Source: Taenia hydatigena (taxonomy: Eukaryota; Platyhelminthes; Cestoda; Cyclophyllidea; Taeniidae). Taken from it: DNA of 64,000 nt. The translations under genes were made by a program, and so were the position numbers. Below the pieces are notes generated by a model. That model was not told the origin of the DNA. It searched no databases and saw nothing but the letters and a program-made list of their open reading frames with translations. Positions 36,251-47,159 of this stretch are shown here, one piece after another. The stretch spans positions 8,986,655 to 9,050,654 of the forward strand of contig JADWOT020000002.1 of assembly GCA_036345935.2 (NCBI GenBank). Direction: 5' to 3'. Each line of letters begins with the position of its first letter. Position 1 is the stretch's first letter.

Positions 36251-36596
36251 CTGAACTGCAATCTAGATAATTCGCCTACTCGTCCCTTTCAACATGCTCA
36301 AAGGCAATTGGCGCCAGAGTAATAAATGCGACTAGAAATGGTGAATGCTCTTCCGCTTGGGCCGACTATGCAACTTTTGCTACCTTAAGGGCACTGAAGA
36401 AAGGAGCGTGCATCTGCGTAAAGCCATACCAGTACATGTCTTGCAGTATACTCTCTCTCTCCATTCACAAGGTTCTCCCACTCTCCCTCACCTAACAAGT
36501 ACGCCTTTCCCTTTTTTAATTCTTAATGATAGAGGCAACGTACAAAGCACCGAGGTGCGGTGCCTAGTTAAGTGACATGGCAGACGATGTGTGTGG

Positions 36597-36669
36597 GCCT
36601 ACGTGATGCAGCTAGTTAGCGTATTCGACTGTTAACTGTAAGGTTTGTGGTTCGAGTCCATCCGAGGGT
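36597..36669 (+). tRNA. tRNA-Asn-like sequence (anticodon GTT), decayed
   Basis: This aligns over its full length with the intact tRNA-Asn at 37405-37477 and keeps the loop ctgttaa with anticodon GTT at 36631-36633, as well as the TTCGAGT T-loop. The helices are damaged. The acceptor stem has an A-A mismatch (GCCTACG with CGAGGGT). The anticodon stem TTCGA/CTGTA has two mismatches and one wobble, and the T-stem is weakened. About 45 bases upstream also resemble the upstream flank of the intact gene, so it arose by local duplication. Most likely a tRNA pseudogene. Confidence 0.75.
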
Positions 36670-36853
36670 GAGGGCAGCTTTCCTGCTCTGCGATGCAAGC
36701 GACGGTTTGCGAGTGATGTGGGTTGCAGTCGAATTGAGTAGTGGTCTCTGGAGTGCGCAGTGCGGAGGTTATAAGTGGGATGTGCAGTGAGTAGGGGCTT
36801 AGGAACTGAAGGGTGCAGGCGAAGGAAGGTGGTGTCACGCGGTCAGGCGAAAA

Positions 36854-36928
36854 AGCATTGGTGGCTGTTTAAGGCGCCGGTCTAAGGCACCGGCCCGAAT
36901 GGGCGTGGGATGGAATTCCACCGCTGCC
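36854..36928 (+). tRNA. tRNA-Leu-like sequence (anticodon AAG), decayed
   Basis: The anticodon arm CCGGT-CTAAGGC-ACCGG is perfect with anticodon AAG. A long variable arm (CCC GAAT GGG), diagnostic of the Leu/Ser class, follows. The T-stem GTGGG/TCCAC still pairs, and the 3' acceptor strand CGCTGCC is typical of Leu. The 5' acceptor strand no longer pairs well, the D-arm has lost a few bases, and the T-loop is ATGGAAT instead of TTCGAAT, which damages the internal promoter (B box). Probably a pseudogene or fragment. Confidence 0.65.
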
Positions 36929-37141
36929 AAGACAGCACTCTTCTCCTCTGCCTACACACTTATTCCATGCTTCTGCCTTGCCAAAGCTGGCAGCTGGCTA
37001 TTGGCTACCATGCCACACGTTTGCATGCCCATGTACTGTCCGCCTGTGTTGCGCGTGGATTTGAAATGAGGGGTGGAAAGCAATTGGCTGCGTCTCAACA
37101 TGTGCAGCATCGGCAACGCAGTCCAGCTACTGCGAAGGCAA

Positions 37142-37165
37142 CGCTCTCTCTCTCTCATTGAACTC

Positions 37166-37200
<35 letters not shown>
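37142..37200 (+). repeat. CT run and (TGC)n microsatellite
   Basis: A CT dinucleotide run (37142-37156) is followed, 10 bases later, by an uninterrupted TGC repeat from 37167 to 37200 (11 units plus one base). On the minus strand the triplet run makes poly-Gln or poly-Ala frames, which explains the short minus-strand frames here. It lies 205 bp upstream of the intact tRNA-Asn. I do not see a coding context. Confidence 0.9.
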
Positions 37201-37201
<1 letters not shown>

Positions 37202-37404
37202 GCGCCTCATCAGCACTTTTACAAGCACGTGCACCCGGCATCCACTGGACATGAGTGCACCAATGCGCTGGAAATGAGGATGGAGACGGTGGAGCAGTGA
37301 CGATTGTGAGAGATGTGCTGGAGGTGGTGACAAGAGTAGGCCTGTGGTTGGCAGTGCGCTGCAATGAGATGCGGTGTCCAGTTTGCTGGCATGGCAGTGT
37401 GTGA

Positions 37405-37426
37405 GCCTTCGTAGCGCAATCGGTTG

Positions 37427-37461
<35 letters not shown>

Positions 37462-37477
37462 GAGTCCACCCGAGGGC
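37405..37477 (+). tRNA. tRNA-Asn (GTT)
   Basis: All four helices pair. The acceptor is GCCTTCG with CGAGGGC (one G-T wobble), and the anticodon stem is TTCGG/CCGAA around CTGTTAA, with anticodon GTT at 37439-37441. The T-stem is GGTGG/CCACC around TTCGAGT, and the D-arm has the usual GCGC…GTTGGCGC form. The A and B box internal promoter sequences are therefore intact. Length is 73 nt without an intron; CCA is not encoded and the discriminator base is G (37478). A run of four T's, the usual RNA polymerase III terminator, is not seen in the next 60 bases, which is the one reason to doubt expression. It carries asparagine to AAC and AAT codons. Confidence 0.93.
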
Positions 37478-37699
37478 GGATGTATCTATTGCAGTGCAAC
37501 GTGCCCGTGCTGCACAGCATGTGGTGCTGTGCGAGTAGTGCTTCTACAGTTGCATTGAACAGTGGCTTCTGATGCGATTTCACATATGGTGCCCTTTCAC
37601 ATAGGCTGAATACGTAAGCCGGGTAAATCGATGGCTCTGGCTTGGTATGGTCCAATGCGAATTCTTGTCATCTTATAAACGAAACATTTTGCAGTTAAC

Positions 37700-38430
37700 T
37701 TTAAGAATCAGAAATTTCTACTCAAACTTAATATGGCTGATTAAATGCACCCGCGTTTTAAGGCAACTAATAAACACATCTTTGTTCAAATGTTGGCATC
37801 GGATCCGCGAGTACAGAGTTGGCCCCTTCCCAGTTCACGTATAAGCATGCTATTTCTAATAACAAGGCCTGCGCAAATCTTGGTGGAGATGGTCTTGTTA
37901 ACTTGGCATTTCGTCTCTTACTATTCATGTTACTAAATCTGCTCATATGTGCAGCAACCATGTATTGGCAACGCATACGGCCTTCCAAGCGTTGCTCAAA
38001 GTTGGGGACGCCTATATGCAAATCAGGTGGTTCAATAACGAAAAAAATATGGTCAGGCCGTTACTTTGAGGCAGAATTTTATCTGTCACGATTTTTAAGT
38101 GAAACCGCTGCAGTCAAATACGTATTCATGGCCGATCAGGGAAGGAATGTGGAACTACCCACTATGCGACCCGACCATTTAGGGAAGGATTGCTTCATAA
38201 TTGAATATATTTTTGAGATAGGTAATAGCCACCAGATGCCGGTGTTTACATTTGCGTTGATTTAAATCCTTTGAGTTCCTATCCACGATATTGGTAGGAG
38301 TAGACTTCGGTAGAGGCATCTTTAATGCTGATTAATATGAGAGGCCGAGTGAAGTAAGACGTATGTGCTGGAGCCGGAAATGCTTGCCGCAGAACCACTT
38401 TGTAAGCAATCATTGCGCTTATTTTCCATA
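37700..38430 (+). repeat. Duplicated segment X, copy 2
   Basis: This is the longer copy of the segment at 35690-36250, in the same orientation, about 220 bp downstream of tRNA-Asn. It contains the 148-codon frame 37819-38265. In copy 1 that frame is interrupted, so any function would be specific to this copy. Confidence 0.75.
37819..38265 (+). CDS. Open frame with a hydrophobic segment, doubtful gene
   Basis: The frame is 148 codons long but begins at a TTG; the first ATG is at about 37927. Residues about 28-47 form a hydrophobic segment (LAFRLLLFMLLNLLICAA) that could span a membrane, followed by a basic stretch (QRIRPSKRCSK). No family is recognised. The homologous segment at 35690-36250 lacks about 130 bases in the middle of it and has stops, so there is no sign of purifying selection. 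I consider chance openness within a repeat more likely than a gene. Confidence 0.2.
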   Translation: MAPSQFTYKHAISNNKACANLGGDGLVNLAFRLLLFMLLNLLICAATMYWQRIRPSKRCSKLGTPICKSGGSITKKIWSGRYFEAEFYLSRFLSETAAVKYVFMADQGRNVELPTMRPDHLGKDCFIIEYIFEIGNSHQMPVFTFALI

Positions 38431-38439
38431 ACATGCAAA

Positions 38440-40060
38440 AGCTGTCATACTCTCAAGCACGTGCAGCACAATGGGCACATTAATAACCGAGTCGATTGAT
38501 CAGCTTGCATTGGTCTACACAAAGTGCTAGGCTCTCTAAAGTGTCTGCCTAGCTTAGCCTATAATGCAGCGATTTGCAGTTCCAATGCTTAAGGGTGTAT
38601 TAAATCAGGAATCACTGCAAGTTGACCCGTGTAAGATGATTGCAACAGAATTCATTTCCTTAAGTGCTTCGTGAAGCACCCGCACGCTTAAGCGTCCTAC
38701 CGCTCATTGGTGTGCTTGTTTATGATATGAATATGGTAGCATAAATGCTGGTTTGCCATGAAGAGGCTTGATGTTTGGGTCGGATAAGTAGACGCCGTAG
38801 TAGCTACATTATTTCCCATTTTCGCTGCAGACAGATCAGTAGAACACATGAATCAACCGTTGCATTACTTTTGACGTGTGAATCATATGCAAATGAGAAC
38901 TATAAAAATTTAAGGAGATGGAATAATTATAGCTAAGTGCTTCGTTCGTTTCAGCTTTTTATAACACCGTTGCCTACACGCAGTCTTAAAATTTTCGAGA
39001 AGTAAGGCGCATTTTAACAGATCCTGCTGGTTCAGCCCAAAAATTGTACGTAAGTTAATGCGAAATAGAGAGAAGTGCAAAGTGCAAAGATTTCAAAGGA
39101 AATTCAGATCTTCAGTCACACAAGAATCGCACTAACCCATTTTCTAAGAGCGTTTATAAATCGAAATCAAGCTCAAATAATTGCTCAACGTTTTTGTGCC
39201 TTATCTGCTGCTAATAGCAAAACGCTCGATTGACTGTTTCGGATGCATTTTTCATGCTGCAACTGTTCTCAAAATAGCCACCTGAGTTCGCAAGGCCTTG
39301 ATTGATTCATTTAACACCCCGTTTTGGCTGCTGGCGACTTCAGCCTCAGCAGGTTGGCCTGGCCTCCCGGACATGGTGGTGGCTCTCGAGGCCTTCTTTG
39401 CTCTTCACTACGCAGCCCATCGTCTTCAGAAAACTGTCACACTACCTAAGCACAAATAAACTACATTGGAACGCTTATTGTCATTTTAGTGCCTCTGATT
39501 TTTTTTAAACAGGAACAGTATGGCAGAACGGATAGTGAGATGTGTCTGCCCAAAATGATTGTTAATCTAAGCAAAAGTCACTGCCGGAAAGTATTTTGTT
39601 CCTGCAGTCAAAATTATCGCTGTGCTTCCATCGTCAGAATGTTAACGATGTCTAAATTCATCAATTATTTTTAGCTGGCCCTGCCTTGTGCAGAGAAAAA
39701 AAGCAAATGTCTTTGCCTTTGCGCCAAATTGAGGACTTCCTAGGCCTAGCGCCAACGTAGTGTTGGATAGAAAATTTGTCTGCTTGTCCCCACTCCAAAT
39801 CGACACTAAATATCTAAAAGGCAGTGTAAAGTCGTAACCACCGCGCAATCTGGCCCATCCATTTGACTCATGCTATAAACGCTATCCAAGTGGTAGTGAA
39901 CTATCTTTTGTCCTGATAGACTCGTTACCGGACCGGCGCATGCAGTTTGGTATACCGGATCTAGTGAGAGCCCTACTGAAACATACTTGTCCTTTTACAT
40001 CCTTATAACTCCAATTTACAAGTTAAGCTAACGGGAATCAAATGTCTTCTTTGCCTCCTT
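38440..40060. other. No gene recognised
   Basis: Plus frames 39302-39508 and 39489-39674 and minus frame 39848-39642 are short and unassigned. No partner copy of this interval was noticed. Confidence 0.4.
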
Positions 40061-40069
40061 TAATAGTCA

Positions 40070-40565
40070 GGTAAGCATGTCAATTGCGAGCATCTAACTG
40101 CAGCATACCCTAGCGGAAAGGACGAAGGCAAGCTATTTTGGAAAATGAACAAAGTAACTAGCTGCAGCAGGAGCAAAGAGAGACGGAATGAGAAATATGA
40201 TTTTATGAAGCTAAGAGCATTATACAAATTGAAAATACAAGAACTTGTTCGATAGACGTTTGGTTTTCACCAAAGTGGAATAAAAGGATCGAGATTTGGC
40301 AGCTGATTGACGGTGTATTAAATTAGGTGCTAAACAAAATGGGGAAGAAAAGGCAGCCATGTAGGCGTATATGCATTAGCGTATTTATGAGGCACGAATA
40401 ACAGCAGAAGTGGTAGGATTCTAGAAGGGAAATTGTAAACTGGAAATATTTGTGTGTCACATATGCGTGACGACAGGATAGAACACGCAAATTATGAGGT
40501 GGACCAGCATCATTATGGGAGAAAAGCAACTGTTTTAACAGGTGGTTGTTTGCCTCTTTGTGGGA
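40070..40565 (-). repeat. Dispersed repeat R, minus copy (3' part)
   Basis: The reverse complement aligns with 33220-33705, with high similarity over long patches. Examples are the gtttggttttcacca block, the aggtggaccagcatcattatg block and the terminal gcaattgaca. The two copies form an inverted pair 6.4 kb apart. The similarity is higher than between other R copies, so this pair is the youngest. Confidence 0.8.
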
Positions 40566-40569
40566 TAAA

Positions 40570-42520
40570 TTTGTTCTTTGGCAGAGACGCGTATATCCAA
40601 ATAAATTTTGCTGCGAATACGGTCTTTGAACGTGAAAATTCAGTTAAGGCATGCTAGATGATGCTGTTTGCATCACAGTGGAGCCAACATTTCATTGGTT
40701 AATCCCGGTGGCAAATCGGTACCTACGAGGCAATCCTGCCAATGCAATTTTAGAAAGCCAAGATTGGGCATGAGCTATCGTTTTATCTTTTACTTGCAAC
40801 TACGGTTCCCGGCCATTAAATTCGACACAGCCAAGTTCCTCGGCCTCGTGTCTGTTCCAACTAAAAGCCACGGAGAACTAGACACAGTCAGGATAACTTG
40901 ACAGTTTACGAGGCTGGCCTGCAGTTCGGAGGTGAAAATTGTGTGAAGAGAAGAAGACTTTTTAATTAAGCCTTTGCTGCCAACCAGCAGACCAGTCTCG
41001 TCAAGTAAATGTAAAGTCGTCAACAGCCATGGTACAACCGTAAGTATGATTACCACTCGTACGCAACTTCGTACCTGTTTAAGTTCCACCACAAATAATT
41101 AGTCACGACCAACCAAGTACTCGAAGCGCCCACTCATGTGCCGCATAATTAAGTTAAGAGTTCGGCGCGTTTTTTTCCTTTTTATGCCGATCCCATGCAA
41201 AAGGTGTTAATTAGTCATCTCTCCTCGTTTACGACAAAATATATGATTTCACCTTCAGTGTATTAAAACAATGCCTACAAAAATACTTAGCATATTCTAA
41301 GGTCTCTACAGACATACCTCATCTTGGCCTCTGAAAACAAGCTTACGTTCAAAAATTTTTAGCAATCGCTAGACAACGAATGGTTTGGTCAGTGCCATTG
41401 CTTCCGCACCCATCGAAACGGTTTCCTGTAAACGCGCGATCTGCTTCGTGCCATTCAAGATCGTCGCCTCATGTCACGCACACCTTCCTTCTTAGCATTA
41501 GAGTCTGCGCCTTTACAGTTGAGATGCACTCTTCTATTCACGCACACCACTGCGTATACGTGTGTGCACATACACATGAGTGCATACATATGTCAGTGTG
41601 CATAGGCTTGGATGGCTGCGTGTAAAAATTTTCGGATCAGATTACTGCTGAAAGAAACGTATGAAGTGTGAGACCCTATTCCTTGATATGAATGACGATG
41701 GTTGGTGTGACGGATGAAGGAATTGAAAGAATCCCTATTTTAGCGGCTGCCGTGGTGTATCGTTTTTGTAGCGGCCAAAGAGATATCAGCATTTCAATTC
41801 TCTTGCATGTCATGTTTTGGAAAATTCGCATGGACACTGTTCTACGTGTAGAAATAACCAAATCGATTGTTCAGTTGGACAAGCACCTGAATTTTAAACT
41901 TAAATACAATCCAGGACCATAAGGCTAGTAGTTGCACTGCACTGGTTACGTCAAAGCAAAAATATTTACCTAGGACGATGCGGTGATCAACAAGGTTTAA
42001 AGAGCAGCATTCAGTTTTACACCCGAGTGTATTAGATCCATTTGAGGCGTAGAAACATCGCTTGAAATGGCGCTAACTTACTTAGAGTGCAGCAACAATG
42101 AGAAAAGCATAAAACGCTATTTATCATACTGATAAGACCTGTTATTCCCATTAAATTTTCGCAGAGCTCGCACCATTATGCACAATACTTTAATTATAAT
42201 GAATGGCTGCTTGTTTTCCTTAAGGGTCATGGAATGTAGTAATAGCAATTTCGCAGATCAGGAGTCACGATAAGAGGTCAGCATTTGGGCGCAATAAAAG
42301 AATGGCGAGAACCGGTGCCCAACGAGAAAAGTGTGCAAAATATCGACACCAATGACCGCGAACCAAGCCAATTGTAGGCGCTCAATGCATTTTACTGTTC
42401 AGATCCCAATATTTATGCAGAACTCTGATAAAGCCTTCTCTCCTCGCGCCGGCAGAGTAGCTGCACTAACGTTAGAACGCAGGGTGGAAAAAGCAATGGC
42501 GGCTGTACCGGGTCGGTACC
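40570..42520. other. No gene recognised; alternating purine-pyrimidine tract
   Basis: Unassigned frames are 40668-40901 plus and 41092-40790 minus (100 codons, hydrophobic start). At about 41539-41606 there is a run rich in CA/TG steps (cacgcacacc…gtgtgtgcacatacacatg), an imperfect alternating purine-pyrimidine tract. Nothing else stands out. Confidence 0.4.
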
Positions 42521-42529
42521 ATGCGCATT

Positions 42530-42870
42530 TCTGAATCAATGCCTAGCGGATCTGCGCCACATTAAGTGATACACCGCAAGAACACTTGTGCCTGCCAGGA
42601 TCATTCTGACAGACGGAACGTTCGCAATCAAAACGAAGCAGCGAACTCAGACTGGTGCTGCACCGCTTTAATTTGTTCCGCCAGTCCAACAACAAATGAA
42701 GGAGCGATCGTTAAAAGTGACACCTGCGGATCTCGTGTAGCGCGTCCAAAACGAGGGTTACACTGCTCGTACACACCCGGCCGACTAGCAGCACCATGCC
42801 ACTACCTGTAACTTGAAATTAAAAGATGCAATGTCCGCTGAGAAATTGAAACTTCAAGCACCGGATTTAC
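42530..42870 (+). repeat. Dispersed repeat T, plus copy
   Basis: This is the partner of 12080-12400 in opposite orientation. It contains an 81-codon plus frame (42566-42811) with several cysteines. That frame is not maintained in the partner and shows no spacing pattern I can attach to a family. Confidence 0.7.
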
Positions 42871-42879
42871 CAGCCACTA

Positions 42880-45800
42880 TTTAAAGCAAGGATAAAATCC
42901 AGCATCCTTCTAAACTATGTGCCTTGCTTGCACGCACACTCTTTAACTTGATTCGTCCTGTGCCTTTTCCTTATGTAGCTACTTCTTAACAGCCATTTTT
43001 TTCTTTTCTTGTTCACTTCGTACATGACGTTCGTATATTACAGAACATTATGGAACCGCTCTCATGTTCATTTTGTGACTACCCAACATTCTGGATTTTA
43101 AAAATGTACCCAAAATCTTTCGCGACGTCGAAGCGCAAACAAAACTTTGATCCTCCGGTTGTCAGTACGTACAATCAGGCCTACTAATTTGCTCATGTAG
43201 ATTGAAAAGAGTGACATAACTGCGTTTATTAATCAGGTCGCTTGTATCCGAATAAGCAAGGGCAGATCACAGATTTTTTCCTTAAAGGAGATGATTGCCG
43301 CTCAATGATAAAAATGATGTAAACCTGATGAATATTTCGCCTCATCATGGGAACCATCATCGGGGTCCATTGTAATGCCGATGACAGCCGCGACGCCAAG
43401 GAGCTGTTTCATGCGAAGCTTTTAAGAGTTATATTTTTTTGCAATTTTTTTTCGGGACCGAGGTTCAATCTCACCCTCTAGGGTTAACTGATCACACCAA
43501 AATCATAATTGGTCAACATTTGAGCGTACCGATAGCGATGGTGGTGGGTTCCGTAGACTAGTACAAATTATTATCTGGTGCTTGATGCATCCAGTGAATA
43601 TCTTAAAGATGTATGAGATCGTCAAAAATACTTCTTTTCTTCTGTCACATCATGCAATTTCTAGGGACGAAATTTAAGTCACCTTAAGATAGGAAATTAT
43701 CTGATGAGTTGTTTTCATGGACTGGAGTTGGCAGACCGGATTGCTTTCTTTGTCATCGAAAAGTGGAAAATGTGGGCGTCATTTATTTCGACGAAAGAAA
43801 AGCATTTTCAAATTTTCCTTCTAATGGATTGCCTGCTTCCTTGCTCCCGATCCCTATTCATTGATGTGCGATTGCACACGCGTTTACGAAAGCGTTACGC
43901 TTTATTCGCGTGCCTTACACTTCTCTCGTAAAAATTAGCAGCATCAGCATCCTTGTCGATTTCTTTCCACGCTAATGCGCGTCCGATCCTAACTTCATGT
44001 GCTTACGGTTGCAAGTGCTAAACAGCCCCTTTATAATGCTGAAGAAGTGACACTTGAAAACGTCGACGACATCCTCGAGCACTGCTGTTTACATCGAGCC
44101 AATAACACAGATAATTACTGTTTTCACTCTTGTGCATCGGTTTTACACATCCTAGTCACCCTGTAATTAGAAGTAAATAAGCGTTTGTTTCCTGATTTGA
44201 GATGGAAATATGTGATAAACTTTAGGAGGCAGAGGACGTTCCACTGTACTCCGACCAGAAAAAACGCACCATTTCTATTCTCCTTTACGTGTTTCCACGT
44301 CCACCGATAAGCTTAGCTCTTGCTCTCACACAGCAATGGTAAACAGCTGAGTAGCAGTGTGTGGTAAATTGCATGTTGCAGTTGGGGGCGGAAGTAGATT
44401 TCCTACCCCTTACTATCAAAAACAGCCTACAGCTGCTTTTATGCTAACAAATAGTTCTTTTATTGTCTATTCGTGCATAAATGCATGCCTTTACAGCAGC
44501 CTTTTGTCTGATTAGTTTGCTCCACTGTTACCACTTAGATAACGCCTAGAATTGATGGTCTCTCATTTCTCTAATGCAACCATGCTGGCTGCGCAATACA
44601 AATGCAGCATCTTTACAATTTTTGGATTCTTTACAGCACTCCTTCCCACCGTAGCTCAACCGTCTTTGCAAAGGCTTCATCCTGAGCCTAAAGGCAGAGA
44701 GTTGCAACACTGAGAGCTGCAATTATAGCCGCAATCGTTGGTCATTGGGAGTGTAAAAGTGAAGGCTTCTTCCTTTATGATAGCTTACTGACAGTAGGAT
44801 GGCACACACACTTGTTAGTGAGTCTGGAGGGCAGCGAGGTCTCATTCATTTAATACAGGCACCAGAGCAGTAGCACTAGCAACTGAGATAAGCAAATGCA
44901 AAGCCGCTGCTCTCGACAAGTGGTTTAAGAATGATCGCCTTCGGAATCATTCATCGCGTTAACATCTCTTCCAACACCCAGCTAATCACAAAGTTCATTC
45001 AGTGGGTCCACCGGTACCGAGCAACACACTTAGTTTCATATGCAGTTGTGTAAGCACGCTTTGTCTCAAATGCTGTGAAGCAGTTATCACTGAATATACT
45101 TCTGGCCCAAAACCTACATCAGCAATTCAGCATGGCAAACAGAGTGTAAAGCAATTCTCTTCTCGGTTTTTCCTCGGTTTTTTCAATGCCTCTCCTTCAG
45201 GCATAAATAAAACCCAAGCCGATGAAAAGAATCAGCGTAGTGTACAGCTTTTGCCGATATTAGGACGCGCATAATGCAGAACTGCGTGTTTAAAGAGTAG
45301 ATAAACGGGGTCTCGGCAGCTAGCCTTTGTAATGCCCCACCTATACATTCACCGGACATTGCGTCATGGATGGCCGAGGAGTAAACTAAGACGAAAAGAA
45401 AAAAAAGGAAAAGCCCTGGAAAACAGGCAGAACTAAAATAAAAGGAAGAGATGCTGGTGCGCAACTTGCAAATCTTGTGCTCTGACAACTTTTCTGAAGC
45501 AGTTCAGGTCACGGATCGGCATTCCAATCTATCACCATGGTAACTTTAACAGCCGGAAACGCAATCTCTTCTTTTTAGCACTTAAGTCTTTACAAGAAAC
45601 AAGCTGTTTTTTAATTTTAAAGCTGCAGAGGTGGCAGTCTCGGCTGGTCGGATCGTCCTGCCTATTTGGATACATTCTAGGCTATGCGCGGACAAGCATT
45701 ACATTGCTTAGCCTAAATCGGATAATAAAATCGCTAGATGTGCAGAAATTACTCCTCAATACCATTTCGGGGTTGGCCCTTCCTTACTTATCATATCAGC

Positions 45801-47050
45801 TACCGTTCAGCGCAATAACACTTATCGACTTCTTGTCCCGCATTATTTGACCTCCCTTTTGACAAGCAGGATCGGTTCTACAGCAAGCAATAACTACACC
45901 TTAACACTCCACTCTATATGCTTTAACTTGCATCACAGGCGGGTAGTCAAGACCACAGAAGCCGCGTTCTACAGAATGACTTCGGGACGAAATAACAATT
46001 ACAGCTTAATCAGGTGGTATCCTGCACATCTTTACTTGAACGATAACCTTGGGCCATTTGTATCGACAACTTTATAATACCAGGTGTAATTAACTAGCCC
46101 TGCAGGCAAATAATCTTCAAACTTATTGAAGGGTGCTAAGAAGCAGTTATGATTCGGTGAGTCTTACTCAGGTGCCGGTATCACTTCAAGTTTTGACCAA
46201 ATATGACTATAGCTTCTCTGCATCCAATATACATGAGAGGATGGAAGGGAGTTAGTCCGTGTCCTTTCTTCCACATCAAGCGCACTGCGAGCGATGTCGC
46301 AGGTTTAGACTAATTCGCTTTTCCTTTTGCTGGAACGGATTTCTACGGATTTCTGTGTCCTAGGGCGTACAGGGTCACCACTTTGTGCCAAAGACGCTTT
46401 TTAAGCCAGCCGCAAAGTAGGCGCTCTTAACTTCTCCGATGTGTTTCCCCATGCATATGTACATGTTTGTATGCGAACATATTTATGCGAAATGCAGGCA
46501 TGAAAACGAATGTTTAATTGCAAGTTTTCACGTGGAGTCATTAATAGAAAAAGTGCATCAAGTGAACCAGCGAGTGTTTTGATGTGAGTGACAATTGCTT
46601 GTCCAGCAAGTGATCAAATCATGCGAATCTCAGTTTTTGTCAGCCACTTAATAGGATCGCTCCTCCAAACGCCAAAAAGACCACCACTTCAGCCTATATA
46701 TGGTTCACACAGTTCAGCAAATATGTGTGACCACTGTCCGATTCGATGAGCTTGTCGCAGAACCCTTGGAATGCTTTCATTGCATCAGAGGTGGAGATAA
46801 TTGCATGATCTAAGTACTATCTTTGCTTTATGCCCAAACGCATACGTCAAAAACACTTTTTTAAACTTTGAAGCAGTCTGGAATCGCGTTGTGTAAGGTT
46901 TGTGTTTCACTCTATTTGTAGATTTTAATATACTTCTCAGTCGTACTATCAGAGCACGTTTTCGTGAGTTTGCGTCTGCCTGTGTGTGCTCTGCTCTGCA
47001 GCCATTGCAATGGCGTCGCACGCGAACTCCCAAATCCATACCATATTTTG
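42880..47050. other. 4.2 kb without a recognised gene
   Basis: Unassigned frames are 43704-43931, 45002-45274 (90 codons) and 45847-46077 plus, and 45488-45183 minus. None shows a domain or good splice borders. T-rich runs occur at 43433-43452. No repeat partner was noticed. Confidence 0.4.
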
Positions 47051-47055
47051 CCGTG

Positions 47056-47136
47056 TTGCAACTCAAATAAATGTGGATGCAGGAATGCGCCTCTACTGCG
47101 CAGATTGCTTTGTAGAATGCTTTGTGCGGGAGGAAA
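47056..47136 (-). repeat. Short, strongly conserved element U, minus copy
   Basis: This is the reverse-complement partner of 18644-18725, with about six differences in 77 bases. Overlapping frames on both strands (46785-47251) run through it. The minus frame carries the FLPHKAFYKAICAVEAH patch shared with the plus copy. Confidence 0.75.
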
Positions 47137-47159
47137 CAAATTATCAAATGCGCACACGT

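Noticed and set aside
36632..37655. Minus-strand frames containing DSNHKP / DSNHQPFG
   Set aside because: These are antisense translations of the tRNA-Asn sequences, a well-known artefact, and of the TGC repeat.
39018..39045. String cctgctggttcagcc resembling the start of small-subunit rRNA
   Set aside because: Only about 10 bases agree and no rRNA follows.
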